In this document: piece after piece, positions 1-5,925 of the stretch
Layout of the letters: each line of letters begins with the position of its first letter
Numbering within the stretch: the stretch's first letter is position 1
Notes under the pieces: model-generated
Database searches by the model: none
What the model saw: the letters and a program-made list of their open reading frames with translations, nothing else
What the model was told of the DNA's origin: nothing
NCBI GenBank assembly: GCA_030037185.1
Contig: JASHRR010000883.1
Location: forward strand, 1 to 6,053
From: Xanthobacteraceae bacterium
Lineage (GTDB): Bacteria; Pseudomonadota; Alphaproteobacteria; Rhizobiales; Xanthobacteraceae
Reading direction: 5' to 3'
DNA: 6,053 nucleotides
Made by a program: the position numbers and the translations under genes

Positions 1-15
1 AGGAGGTCCGCGCGG

Positions 16-40
16 AAGCCCCTGCCTTTAGGCATGGAGG
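16..40 (+). repeat. Imperfect hairpin, copy 1 of a paired repeat
   Basis: The stem pairs C26-G31, C25-G32, G24-C33 and T23-A34. An unpaired C22/T35 follows, then C21-G36 and C20-G37, with the loop TTTA at 27-30. It aligns with the hairpin at 189-212, with the same unpaired C/T at the same stem level. The T-A pair here is a C-G pair in the other copy, which is a compensatory change. Confidence 0.6.
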
Positions 41-186
41 GGAAACGCGGAGCGAGTGGTGAAACAAAGCAAGAACTCCTCCATCCGCAAACACAATCGA
101 AAGACCCAAGCGACGTTGTATCGATTGCGGCTATACGGCCTCTCCGCTTGGGGGCGAGAGAGATGCCCGACACCTGGAGGCTGGAC

Positions 187-211
187 AAAAGCCCCCGCCT
201 CAGGCGTGGGG
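187..211 (-). terminator. Probable Rho-independent terminator of the amidohydrolase gene
   Basis: Read on the minus strand, the TAA stop is followed immediately by a GC-rich stem (CCCC-A-CGCC, loop TGA, GGCG-G-GGG). A CTTTTG tract comes next, which fits an intrinsic terminator with a short U run. The stem is the same sequence as repeat copy 2, so a mobile-element hairpin may have taken on this role. The four-base U tract is short. Confidence 0.5.
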
Positions 212-212
212 T
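189..212 (+). repeat. Imperfect hairpin, copy 2 of a paired repeat
   Basis: The stem pairs C199-G203, C198-G204, G197-C205 and C196-G206. An unpaired C195/T207 follows, then C194-G208, C193-G209 and C192-G210, with the loop TCA. The sequence and architecture match copy 1 at 16-40. The hairpin ends directly against the amidohydrolase stop codon, so it may also serve as that gene's terminator. Confidence 0.65.
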
Positions 213-1912
213 TACCTCCCCGCTTCCTGCTCCAGCGCCGCGAATGGCGCGGCGGCATATACGATCCGGCCCCCCACCATGGTGAGGAGCGATTCGATGG
301 TGCCGATCTCGTCGGTCGGGACGCTCACGAAATCCTTCGTCAGCACGGCAAGATCGGCGAACCGGCCGACCGCCAGGGTGCCGCGGCGCTCCTCGTCGTG
401 GCTGAACCAGGCGCTGCCTTGGGTATAGAGCCGCAGGGCTTCCTCGCGGCTCGGCAATTCGTCGGCATCGCGCGTCGGCGTGCCGGCGACGGTTCTGCCG
501 TCGATCATCCACTGCAGCGAGACGAAAGGGTTGTACGACATCACCCGATGCGCGTCGGTGCCGCCACCGACATGGATGCCGATATTCATGGCGGTCTTGA
601 TCGGCGGGGTGTGCCGCGCGACTTCGGCGCCCCGCGTCCTGATGAGAGCGTCACCGCCGAAATACATGGCATCCTGCATGAGCCAGCCGACGCCGAGGGC
701 TTTCATGCGTTGAAAGCTCGCAACCGATCCGTCATTGAGATGGGCGATCGACCAGCGCAGCCCCGCGATCGGGGTCTCGCGGTTGACCCGCTCGAACACG
801 TCGAGCAGATAGGGCACCGAGACGTCATTGCTCCAGTGCTGGGTCAACGTCATGCCGCGCGACGCCGCCCATCTGGCGACCTCGTAGTATTGCTGCTTTT
901 GGGCTTCGGTCGGGCTGTCGTTGTTGTACATGCCCCAGGTGACGTTCTCGCCGATGCCGGCGAAGCGCAGCATATCGTCGCCAAAACCCATCGGCAGCAT
1001 CTGAGTGAGGTTCTGGTAGTCCTCCAGTTCCTTGCCGGGGCGCTGCGCAAACAGGCTGAAGGCCACCCGCACGGTCAATGCGTGGTCCTGCCATACCCGG
1101 AACAACGGCAGATAGCTCGCGGCCGTCATGTTGAAGCCGCCCGGATCGCTGACGCCGGTCAGCGCAAGGCGGTTGAGCTCGCGAAAGAATTGCCGCGTAC
1201 CGGCGACGCTTTCATCGAACGTCGGCAGCGGCAGCCTGTCGAAGAGAGCCGTAATGGTCGGATTGTCGCCGTTGATCCAGCCGGTCGGACGGCCCGCGGC
1301 GTCCCGTTCGATCTTGCCGCGGGGCGGCAGGTCGGCGTCGTTGACGATATCGAGCGCTTTGAACCCCGCGGGGCTCAGCAGCGCTGCCGAATAGAACAGC
1401 TGAATGTAGACCGGATGGTCAGGCGCGGCGGCCAAAAGTTCGTTCTGCGTCGGCCGGCGCCTCTCGGCAAACTGCTGGTCGGTCCAGCCTCCTGCGACGA
1501 CGATCCACTGGCCCGGCCGCGCCTTCTGCGCCGCCTCCGCGATGCGTGCCATTGCCTCGGGGATCGAACGCGCGCCGATCCAACTCACCTCGGTCGCGTA
1601 GAACAGGGCCGCCCGGATCGCATGCATGTGGGAATCGATCAGACCCGGGATGACGGTGCGGCCGCCGAGATCGATGATGCGAGTTGCCGGCCCCGCCAAG
1701 TCGCGGATTTCGGCCGAACGGCCGACTGCCGCGATCTTGCCGTCGCGCACCGCCAAGGCCTCGGCAATGGTCGAGCGTTCATCGAGCGTGACGATCTTGC
1801 CGTTGACGAGAGCGATATCGGGGGATTGCGCGGCGGCCGGCAGGGCGAATGCCGCCAAGGCGGCGGCAAGATGCAAGCCTGCAGCAGCAAGAAATGCCGA
1901 TCGGTTCCTCAT
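212..1912 (-). CDS. Exported amidohydrolase family 3 (YtcJ-like) metal-dependent hydrolase
   Basis: The 566-residue product matches the Amidohydro_3 family, TIM-barrel metal hydrolases that act on amides, carbamates, N-formyl groups or related bonds. Residues 1-28 form a signal peptide: a short basic start (RNR), an Ala/Leu-rich core and an AxA-type site before Q29, which places the enzyme in the periplasm. The early beta-sandwich strand reads LVNGKIVTLDE, followed by VIPGLIDSHMH with the metal-binding pair H95 and H97. The family segment GGWTDQQFAERRRPT follows. Further on are the histidine motifs QHWSND and AHLNDG, and near the C-terminus GGGTDAHRVMSYNPF, whose Asp is the usual metal ligand or base. 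It ends with the returning sandwich part (GTLAVGRFADLAVL, GGRIVYAA). The start is supported by AGGAGG 5 nt upstream of ATG. The substrate is unknown. The C-terminus stops shortly after GGRIVYAA, against a repeat, so it may be shortened. Confidence 0.9.
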   Translation of the reverse strand: MRNRSAFLAAAGLHLAAALAAFALPAAAQSPDIALVNGKIVTLDERSTIAEALAVRDGKIAAVGRSAEIRDLAGPATRIIDLGGRTVIPGLIDSHMHAIRAALFYATEVSWIGARSIPEAMARIAEAAQKARPGQWIVVAGGWTDQQFAERRRPTQNELLAAAPDHPVYIQLFYSAALLSPAGFKALDIVNDADLPPRGKIERDAAGRPTGWINGDNPTITALFDRLPLPTFDESVAGTRQFFRELNRLALTGVSDPGGFNMTAASYLPLFRVWQDHALTVRVAFSLFAQRPGKELEDYQNLTQMLPMGFGDDMLRFAGIGENVTWGMYNNDSPTEAQKQQYYEVARWAASRGMTLTQHWSNDVSVPYLLDVFERVNRETPIAGLRWSIAHLNDGSVASFQRMKALGVGWLMQDAMYFGGDALIRTRGAEVARHTPPIKTAMNIGIHVGGGTDAHRVMSYNPFVSLQWMIDGRTVAGTPTRDADELPSREEALRLYTQGSAWFSHDEERRGTLAVGRFADLAVLTKDFVSVPTDEIGTIESLLTMVGGRIVYAAAPFAALEQEAGR

Positions 1913-1917
1913 CCTGT

Positions 1918-1923
1918 CCTCCT
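1918..1923 (-). promoter_or_regulatory. Shine-Dalgarno site of the amidohydrolase gene
   Basis: On the minus strand a perfect AGGAGG lies 5 nt before the ATG at 1912-1910. This fixes the start and leaves the full signal peptide in the product. Confidence 0.85.
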
Positions 1924-1970
1924 AGAAATCCCGCCCGACACGCAGGGCAATCACATCGGACCGCGGCCGT

Positions 1971-2021
1971 CGCCTCGCCGCGCTTGCGGGGAGAGGACGC
2001 GCGCCAATTTCCGGGTGAGGG
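1971..2021. repeat. Dispersed-type intergenic palindrome
   Basis: The core at 1973-1996 is an imperfect hairpin: CCTC-G-CCGC against GCGG-G-GAGAGG with a short loop. About 15 nt later comes the tail CCGGGTGAGGG. This combination resembles an intergenic repeat seen in many alphaproteobacterial genomes, usually between genes. Only one copy lies in this window, so the call rests on remembered resemblance. Confidence 0.45.
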
Positions 2022-2117
2022 CGGCATGTCCACACCTTATGAGCTTCCTCGGCCTGAGGCGCCCCACTCTCCTTCGCAAGCCAGCACGAGAGGCCGCGGC
2101 GCGCGCACGGCGGCATC

Positions 2118-3725
2118 TCAATGCCCCGTCGCCAGGGCGGCGAGTCTCGCCGGATCAGCCGGGCACGCATTGCCGCGCCAAACCACGTGCAGGTCGGGCC
2201 GCACGAGAATGAGATCGTGGCCATAAATGTCACGGGCGCGTTGGTTCGGCAAGTCGAGGACAGCGTAGGGCGCGCCGTGGGCCGCGAAGGCACGCCCGAG
2301 GCTTGCCATGTCGCAGCTGCCGGCAAAGCGCAGCAGTGTATAGCGGCGCCCGTAGCCGATACGGTCCTGCACCGCCGTTGCGTCGTCAAGCCAGACATGG
2401 GGCAGCCGCACGCCCGGATAGGTGGTCGGCACATAGTCGATGAAATTGTGCTCCGGTCCGTCGCTCGCCTCCGTCGCAATCAGCGGCGATCCCACATAGC
2501 GATAGCCGAGCTCGGCGCCCACCATCTCGTTGGACTTGCGCTGTTCGATATCGGCGATGCGGGCAAGGTTGGCCCGGGTCTCGGCACCTTCCGGCGTATC
2601 ATCGCGTATATTGGGACGCCACATGGAGCGCCATTTGCGCCGCCCGGTCGCGGCAAAGCGGGCCGCCGCGACATTGCGCTCGCCGACCTGGCGGCGCTCG
2701 ATTTCATAGGACTTGAGCAAGTTGGGCCCGCCCCAGCCGGCGATGGTGGCGGCGAGTTTCCACGACAGATCGATGGCATCACCGCACCCGGTGTTCATGC
2801 CGAGCCCGCCCGTCGGTATCACCAGGTGGACGGCGTCGCCGGCAAGGAACACGCGCGAGCCGCTGCCGTAGCGATCGGCGATCAGGAGGTTCTGCCGCCA
2901 CACGCTGCAATTGATCATCTCGAACGGCAGCGGCATCGCGATGGTCTTGGCGAACTGCGCCACCATCTCGCAATCCTGCTCTACGACCGCGTGCAACGTG
3001 AAGTGCCGCGTCGAATCCTGCAGGATCAGGAACGTGTGCTGCGCGTCGGCGACATGATAGTGGCGGCCCCTGCCGATCGGGATGCGCTCATAGAGATCGT
3101 CGCAGCGATAGAGCGCCTGGCGCAGCTCGAGGAGGTTGCCCTCGCCCTTGAGGGCGATGCCGAGCTGCTTGCGGATCGGGCTGGCGCCGCCATCACAGCC
3201 TGCGAGATAGAGCGCGGTCAACTCCGTCGTGCGACCGGCGCTGCACAGGCGTGCCGTCACGCTGTCCGGATGCTCGACAAAGTCCAGGAACTCGGTGCCG
3301 TAGCGCACCGTCACACTCGGAAGCTTCTCGGCGACGGACTTCAGCAACGGCTCCAGGGTGTACTGGGAAATCAGCTGGTAGGGCTCAAGCGGCATCGAGG
3401 CATCGCTAGAGGCCGCGATCGTCTTTCTGGCCTCGGCGACCGATGGGTAGGCAAGGCGAAGCAGCGGCGGTTCGAGGATCGAGGTGACGATGAAGACATC
3501 CATCGGGCAATGGGCCGGCAGACCGCTGGCGCGGATGCGATCCGCTAGTCCCATGCGGCGGAAGATTTCCATGGTGCGCGCATTGCACCGTTCCATCTTT
3601 GGGAGGAACTGCGGCGCTTCCTTCTGTTCGACAAGCGTGCAGCGCACGCCGCGCAACCCGAGATCGATCGCAAGGGTCAACCCGACCGGGCCCGCACCTA
3701 CGACGAGAACCTCGGTTTCGACCAT
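2118..3725 (-). CDS. Class A FAD-dependent aromatic hydroxylase (MhpA/PheA/TfdB type)
   Basis: The 535-residue cytoplasmic flavoprotein belongs to the FAD_binding_3 family, which uses NAD(P)H and O2 to hydroxylate phenolic or other aromatic rings. The N-terminal Rossmann fold has GAGPVG at residues 10-15 and E33 at the end of the second strand for FAD ribose binding. The CDGG motif (177-180), contacting FAD and NAD(P)H, precedes SPIRKQLGI. The second FAD motif is GDAVH (296-300), followed by GGLGMNTG (306-313) and DAIDLSWKL. The last part (from about residue 425) includes LPHVWLDD and LVRPDLHVVWRG, the thioredoxin-like C-terminal domain typical of phenol-hydroxylase-type members. Length and motifs look complete. 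The start is supported by GGAGG 5 nt before ATG. It diverges from a UbiD-type decarboxylase, suggesting aromatic-acid degradation. The substrate cannot be read from sequence; an anthranilate, hydroxybenzoate or phenol type is possible. Confidence 0.9.
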   Translation of the reverse strand: MVETEVLVVGAGPVGLTLAIDLGLRGVRCTLVEQKEAPQFLPKMERCNARTMEIFRRMGLADRIRASGLPAHCPMDVFIVTSILEPPLLRLAYPSVAEARKTIAASSDASMPLEPYQLISQYTLEPLLKSVAEKLPSVTVRYGTEFLDFVEHPDSVTARLCSAGRTTELTALYLAGCDGGASPIRKQLGIALKGEGNLLELRQALYRCDDLYERIPIGRGRHYHVADAQHTFLILQDSTRHFTLHAVVEQDCEMVAQFAKTIAMPLPFEMINCSVWRQNLLIADRYGSGSRVFLAGDAVHLVIPTGGLGMNTGCGDAIDLSWKLAATIAGWGGPNLLKSYEIERRQVGERNVAAARFAATGRRKWRSMWRPNIRDDTPEGAETRANLARIADIEQRKSNEMVGAELGYRYVGSPLIATEASDGPEHNFIDYVPTTYPGVRLPHVWLDDATAVQDRIGYGRRYTLLRFAGSCDMASLGRAFAAHGAPYAVLDLPNQRARDIYGHDLILVRPDLHVVWRGNACPADPARLAALATGH

Positions 3726-3730
3726 GGGAC

Positions 3731-3735
3731 CCTCC
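3731..3735 (-). promoter_or_regulatory. Shine-Dalgarno site of the FAD hydroxylase gene
   Basis: On the minus strand GGAGG lies 5 nt before the ATG at 3725-3723. It supports this start, which places the GxGxxG motif at the usual distance from the N-terminus. Confidence 0.8.
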
Positions 3736-3983
3736 GGTAACGAAACACTGGAGCAAACCAGGCGGGGACGAACCCATCCCGTCGCCCAGTGTGTCGAGCG
3801 ATGTCAAGGGTCGCTGGCGTTGGACAAGCAGGTTCAAACGCGCAGGTCGGCCGTTCGGGACGCTCGCGCTGCAACTTCTGAGGGAGAAGGCGAATCCGCC
3901 GGCGAAGCGCGAGATGGCCAAACGCGCAATGTTTTCGAGGCGGTCGGGATCGCGCTGCGGGGATCGTGAGATCTTTGCGACAG

Positions 3984-4005
3984 CGTTTCGTCTCGTGTCG
4001 AAGCG
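3984..4005. promoter_or_regulatory. Candidate operator: short inverted repeat
   Basis: The half sites CGTTTCG and CGAAGCG are separated by 8 nt and have one mismatch. They sit in the divergent promoter region, about 180 bp upstream of the decarboxylase start and 260 bp upstream of the hydroxylase start. It could be chance in GC-rich DNA. Confidence 0.2.
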
Positions 4006-4063
4006 GTTTACCATGATAGCAAGGCGCGTTCCCACCATCGGCGCGTTGCTTGCTGACGTGCCG

Positions 4064-4169
4064 CAAGAAAGGCGTGTATGCCGACATGCGCGGGCACCAC
4101 GACGAGGTCAGCATGGCGTCTTGAAGGTCGCCGTTGCCCGCCACGGGCATGGCCTGTATACGCTTCTTG
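4064..4169. repeat. Long imperfect inverted repeat upstream of the UbiD-family gene
   Basis: The left arm (4064-4103) begins CAAGAA and runs through GGCGTGTATGCC to GCGGGCACC. The right arm (4127-4169) is its imperfect reverse complement, running through TTGCCCGCC and GCCTGTATACGC to TTCTTG. The outermost 6 bp pair perfectly, and about 23 bp separate the arms. In translation one strand reads VVVPAHVGIH, like the proteins spuriously called from dispersed intergenic palindromes of proteobacteria. The element ends 8 bp before the AAGG ribosome binding site of the decarboxylase gene, so in RNA it would fold within the 5' leader if transcription starts upstream of it. Confidence 0.6.
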
Positions 4170-4177
4170 CGAATCAC

Positions 4178-4181
4178 AAGG
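4178..4181 (+). promoter_or_regulatory. Shine-Dalgarno site that decides the UbiD-family start
   Basis: AAGG lies 6 nt before ATG 4188. In-frame alternatives are TTG 4134, with GAAGG 6 nt upstream, and ATG 4149, with no clear site. Both lie inside the inverted repeat, and the extra residues (PATGMACIRFLRITRLP) do not look like a UbiD N-terminus, so ATG 4188 is preferred. Confidence 0.6.
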
Positions 4182-4187
4182 TTGCCC

Positions 4188-5861
4188 ATGCTTGAGCGAT
4201 CGGCCCAACGCCAACACCAAAATCCCGCAAGCCGTGCGCCGGCCGACTTCCAGGAGCATCTTGCAAATCTGGAGGCGGCAGGCCTCCTGTTGCGCATCGA
4301 CCGCGAGGTCAACAAGGACACCGAGCTGCATCCCCTGGTGCGATGGCAGTTCCAGGGTGGACTCGATGAGGATCGGCGCCGCGCCTTTCTGTTCACCAAT
4401 GTGGTGGGAGCGGATGGGCGCCGATTCGACATGCCGGTCGCGGTCGGGGCGCTCTCTGCGTCGGCCCGCATCTATGCGCTCGGCATGGGCTGTGCGGTTG
4501 ACGACATCGGGAAAACGTGGACGGGGGCCATTGGGCATCCGATCCCTCCGGTTAGCGTGGCATCGCCGCGATGCCAGGAGGTGGTCATCCTCGGCGACGA
4601 CCTGCGCCGGCCCGGCGGCGGGTTGGCCCGCCTGCCCGTGCCGGTCTCCACCCCGGGCTTCGATGCCGCCCCCTACCTGACGGCAACGCTCTGCATCACC
4701 CAGGATCCCGACACCGGCGTGCGCAACATGGGCACCTACCGGGCCCAGCTCAAGGCCACCAGCCGGCTGGGCGTCCGCATGGCGTCGCGGATCGGCGGCG
4801 CCGGCGGCTATCTGCACTGGCAGAAATATCGCGCGCGCAAGCAGCCGATGCCGTGCGCCATCGTCGTCGGTTGCGCCCCTGTCGTGGCCTTCACGGGCCC
4901 GCAGAAGCTTGCCGTCGACTATGACGAGATGGGAGTCGCGGGCGCGCTCGCTGGTGGTGCGATCCGCACCGCGAAGGCCGTGACGGTTGATCTCGACGTG
5001 CCGGCCGACGCAGAAATCGTAATCGAGGGTTTGATCGATCCGGAACTGCTGGAGCCCGAGGGGCCGTTCGGCGAAAGCCATGGTCATGTCGCGCTCGAAG
5101 ATTTCAACATGTCGATGCAAGTAACGGCGATTACGCACAGGCGAGCGCCGGTGTTCGTGTCGATCATCAGTCAGGTGACGCCGAGCGAGTCGAGCGTGAT
5201 CAAGCGCGTCGCCTATGAGCCGATGTTTCTTTCGCACCTGCGCGATAGCTTGTCGGTGAAGGGCGTCCGCAAGGTGGTGCTGCATGAGCCGCTGAGCAAT
5301 ATCCGCCCGGTCATCTTTCTGCAGTTCGCGCGCGGCACGCCGCAAAGCGAGGTCTGGCGCGGGCTCAACGGCGCCGCTGTCCTCAAGGCCGATTGCGGCA
5401 AGATCGTTATCGCGGTGAGCGAAGATATCGATCCGCGCAATGCCGATGCGGTGTTCTGGTCGCTCGCGTACCGGGCCCACATGGGCGACGACGTTCATAT
5501 CATGCCTTATCGCTCCGGCGGGCACGGCCCGAAAACGGGCCGGCGCCACGGCGATTCAACGCTTCTGGTCGATGCCACGTTGAAGGCGCCGATGCCGCCG
5601 CTGGCGCTGCCGGCGCGGCCCTACATGGAGCGTGCGCGCGCCATGTGGGAGGAGCTCGGCCTGCCGTCACTCACGCCGCAGCCGCCGTGGCATGGTTATT
5701 CGCTCGGCGAATGGGACGAAGCTTGGGAGCGCCACGCCGCCCGCGCCGTCGAGGGGCGCTGGGACGAGAATGGCGCCGAGACCTTCGCTCGCCGGCGCGG
5801 CGGGCTTACCCCGGAGACGCCGGCTCGGCAGGTAGAGGCAAGCAAGCGGAGCGAAACCTAG
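4188..5861 (+). CDS. UbiD-family prenylated-FMN-dependent (de)carboxylase
   Basis: The 557-residue product belongs to the UbiD family, cytoplasmic enzymes that reversibly decarboxylate aromatic or alpha,beta-unsaturated acids using prenylated FMN, a metal ion (Mn2+) and K+. The N-terminal segment has DFQEHLANLEAAGLLLRID, and the middle NxGxYRxQ. By alignment from memory with fungal Fdc1, N180 and R185 correspond to the metal-binding Asn and catalytic Arg, H210 (GGYLHW) to the metal-binding His, and E296 in EGPFGESHGH to the metal-binding Glu. E334 in TPSESS matches the position of the acidic residue in PPDEP of E. coli UbiD. The C-terminal DIDPRNADAVFWSLAYR and ARPYMERARAMWEELGL are typical. 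N180 and H210 are 30 residues apart, which seems longer than in Fdc1. A specific substrate cannot be assigned. No ubiX-type prenyltransferase gene is nearby, so the cofactor must be made from elsewhere. The gene diverges from the FAD hydroxylase gene. Confidence 0.92.
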   Translation: MLERSAQRQHQNPASRAPADFQEHLANLEAAGLLLRIDREVNKDTELHPLVRWQFQGGLDEDRRRAFLFTNVVGADGRRFDMPVAVGALSASARIYALGMGCAVDDIGKTWTGAIGHPIPPVSVASPRCQEVVILGDDLRRPGGGLARLPVPVSTPGFDAAPYLTATLCITQDPDTGVRNMGTYRAQLKATSRLGVRMASRIGGAGGYLHWQKYRARKQPMPCAIVVGCAPVVAFTGPQKLAVDYDEMGVAGALAGGAIRTAKAVTVDLDVPADAEIVIEGLIDPELLEPEGPFGESHGHVALEDFNMSMQVTAITHRRAPVFVSIISQVTPSESSVIKRVAYEPMFLSHLRDSLSVKGVRKVVLHEPLSNIRPVIFLQFARGTPQSEVWRGLNGAAVLKADCGKIVIAVSEDIDPRNADAVFWSLAYRAHMGDDVHIMPYRSGGHGPKTGRRHGDSTLLVDATLKAPMPPLALPARPYMERARAMWEELGLPSLTPQPPWHGYSLGEWDEAWERHAARAVEGRWDENGAETFARRRGGLTPETPARQVEASKRSET

Positions 5862-5925
5862 CGCATGTTTCCCTTTTTCGCACATAAGCCATTGATTTTC
5901 CTAGGGCCAGAAGTGTGGTTTGTCA
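5862..5925. other. AT-richer gap between convergent gene ends
   Basis: The decarboxylase gene ends at 5861, and a minus-strand partial gene appears to end at 5926, so the two converge. The gap is AT-richer than its surroundings. GCGAAA (5851-5856) and TTTCGC (5876-5881) could pair beside a T tract, but the stem is only 6 bp with a long loop. I do not call a terminator. Confidence 0.4.

Larger units (their letters stand above)
1..216 (+). mobile_element. Possible IS200/IS605-type element end or palindrome-flanked miniature element
   Basis: Two related hairpins in the same orientation (16-40 and 189-212) bound a stretch of about 200 bp with no convincing complete gene. Subterminal imperfect hairpins on the same strand are typical of IS200/IS605 elements and their non-autonomous derivatives. 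Frame 1 is open from the window edge to 285 and could be the tail of an interrupted tnpB-like reading frame. Frame 3 contains a CxxCG motif (codons 117-131) followed by an RDARHLEAG-like run, which loosely recalls the last zinc-ribbon half and the DxNAAxNI segment of TnpB, but a stop codon lies at 60-62. The right boundary coincides with the stop codon of the neighbouring amidohydrolase gene. The family assignment is an inference from hairpin shape and placement. No intact transposase is visible, and the left part may continue beyond the window. Confidence 0.4.
1913..2117. other. Spacer between the two minus-strand genes
   Basis: This 205-bp gap holds the amidohydrolase ribosome binding site at its left end and a palindromic repeat in its middle. 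No convincing gene is present. The spacing argues that the amidohydrolase could have its own promoter rather than being tightly coupled to the hydroxylase gene upstream, but I could not pick out clear -35/-10 boxes. A short complementary pair (CCTC/GAGG around 2047-2059) is too small to call a terminator. Confidence 0.6.
3726..4063. other. Divergent intergenic region, no recognised gene
   Basis: This stretch lies between the starts of the hydroxylase gene (minus) and the decarboxylase gene (plus) and must carry their promoters. Several frames are open here on both strands, but none gives a recognisable protein. A TTGACA on the minus strand (3807-3802) could be a -35 box for the hydroxylase gene, about 75 bp upstream of its start, but the matching -10 position is GC-rich and poor. 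CGTTTCG (3984-3990) and CGAAGCG (3999-4005) form an inverted repeat with one mismatch that could be an operator. No regulator gene lies next to it in the window. Confidence 0.5.

Noticed and set aside
56..2212. 718-codon open frame on the plus strand
   Set aside because: It lies antisense to the amidohydrolase gene and its flanks. Its composition is low-complexity Arg/Ala/Gly-rich with no domain, which is a usual shadow in high-GC DNA.
2121..3548. 475-codon open frame on the plus strand
   Set aside because: It is fully antisense to the FAD hydroxylase gene, whose motifs are clear. The translation shows no recognisable family.
3779..3807. Sigma-70 promoter for the hydroxylase gene based on TTGACA (minus strand)
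   Set aside because: The -35 box is perfect, but the -10 position at 16-18 bp spacing is GC-rich with no TATAAT-like sequence, so it is only mentioned in the intergenic entry.
3406..4038. 210-codon minus-strand frame covering the divergent promoter region
   Set aside because: It overlaps the start of the hydroxylase gene in another frame, has no clear ribosome binding site, and its translation matches nothing I recognise.
3599..4195. 198-codon plus-strand frame across the divergent region
   Set aside because: It overlaps the hydroxylase gene antisense and runs through the inverted repeat into the decarboxylase start. No domain is seen.
4008..5549. 513-codon open frame on the minus strand
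   Set aside because: It is antisense to the UbiD-family gene and rich in His/Arg/Asp, as mirror frames are. Its C-terminal end only reflects the intergenic palindrome.
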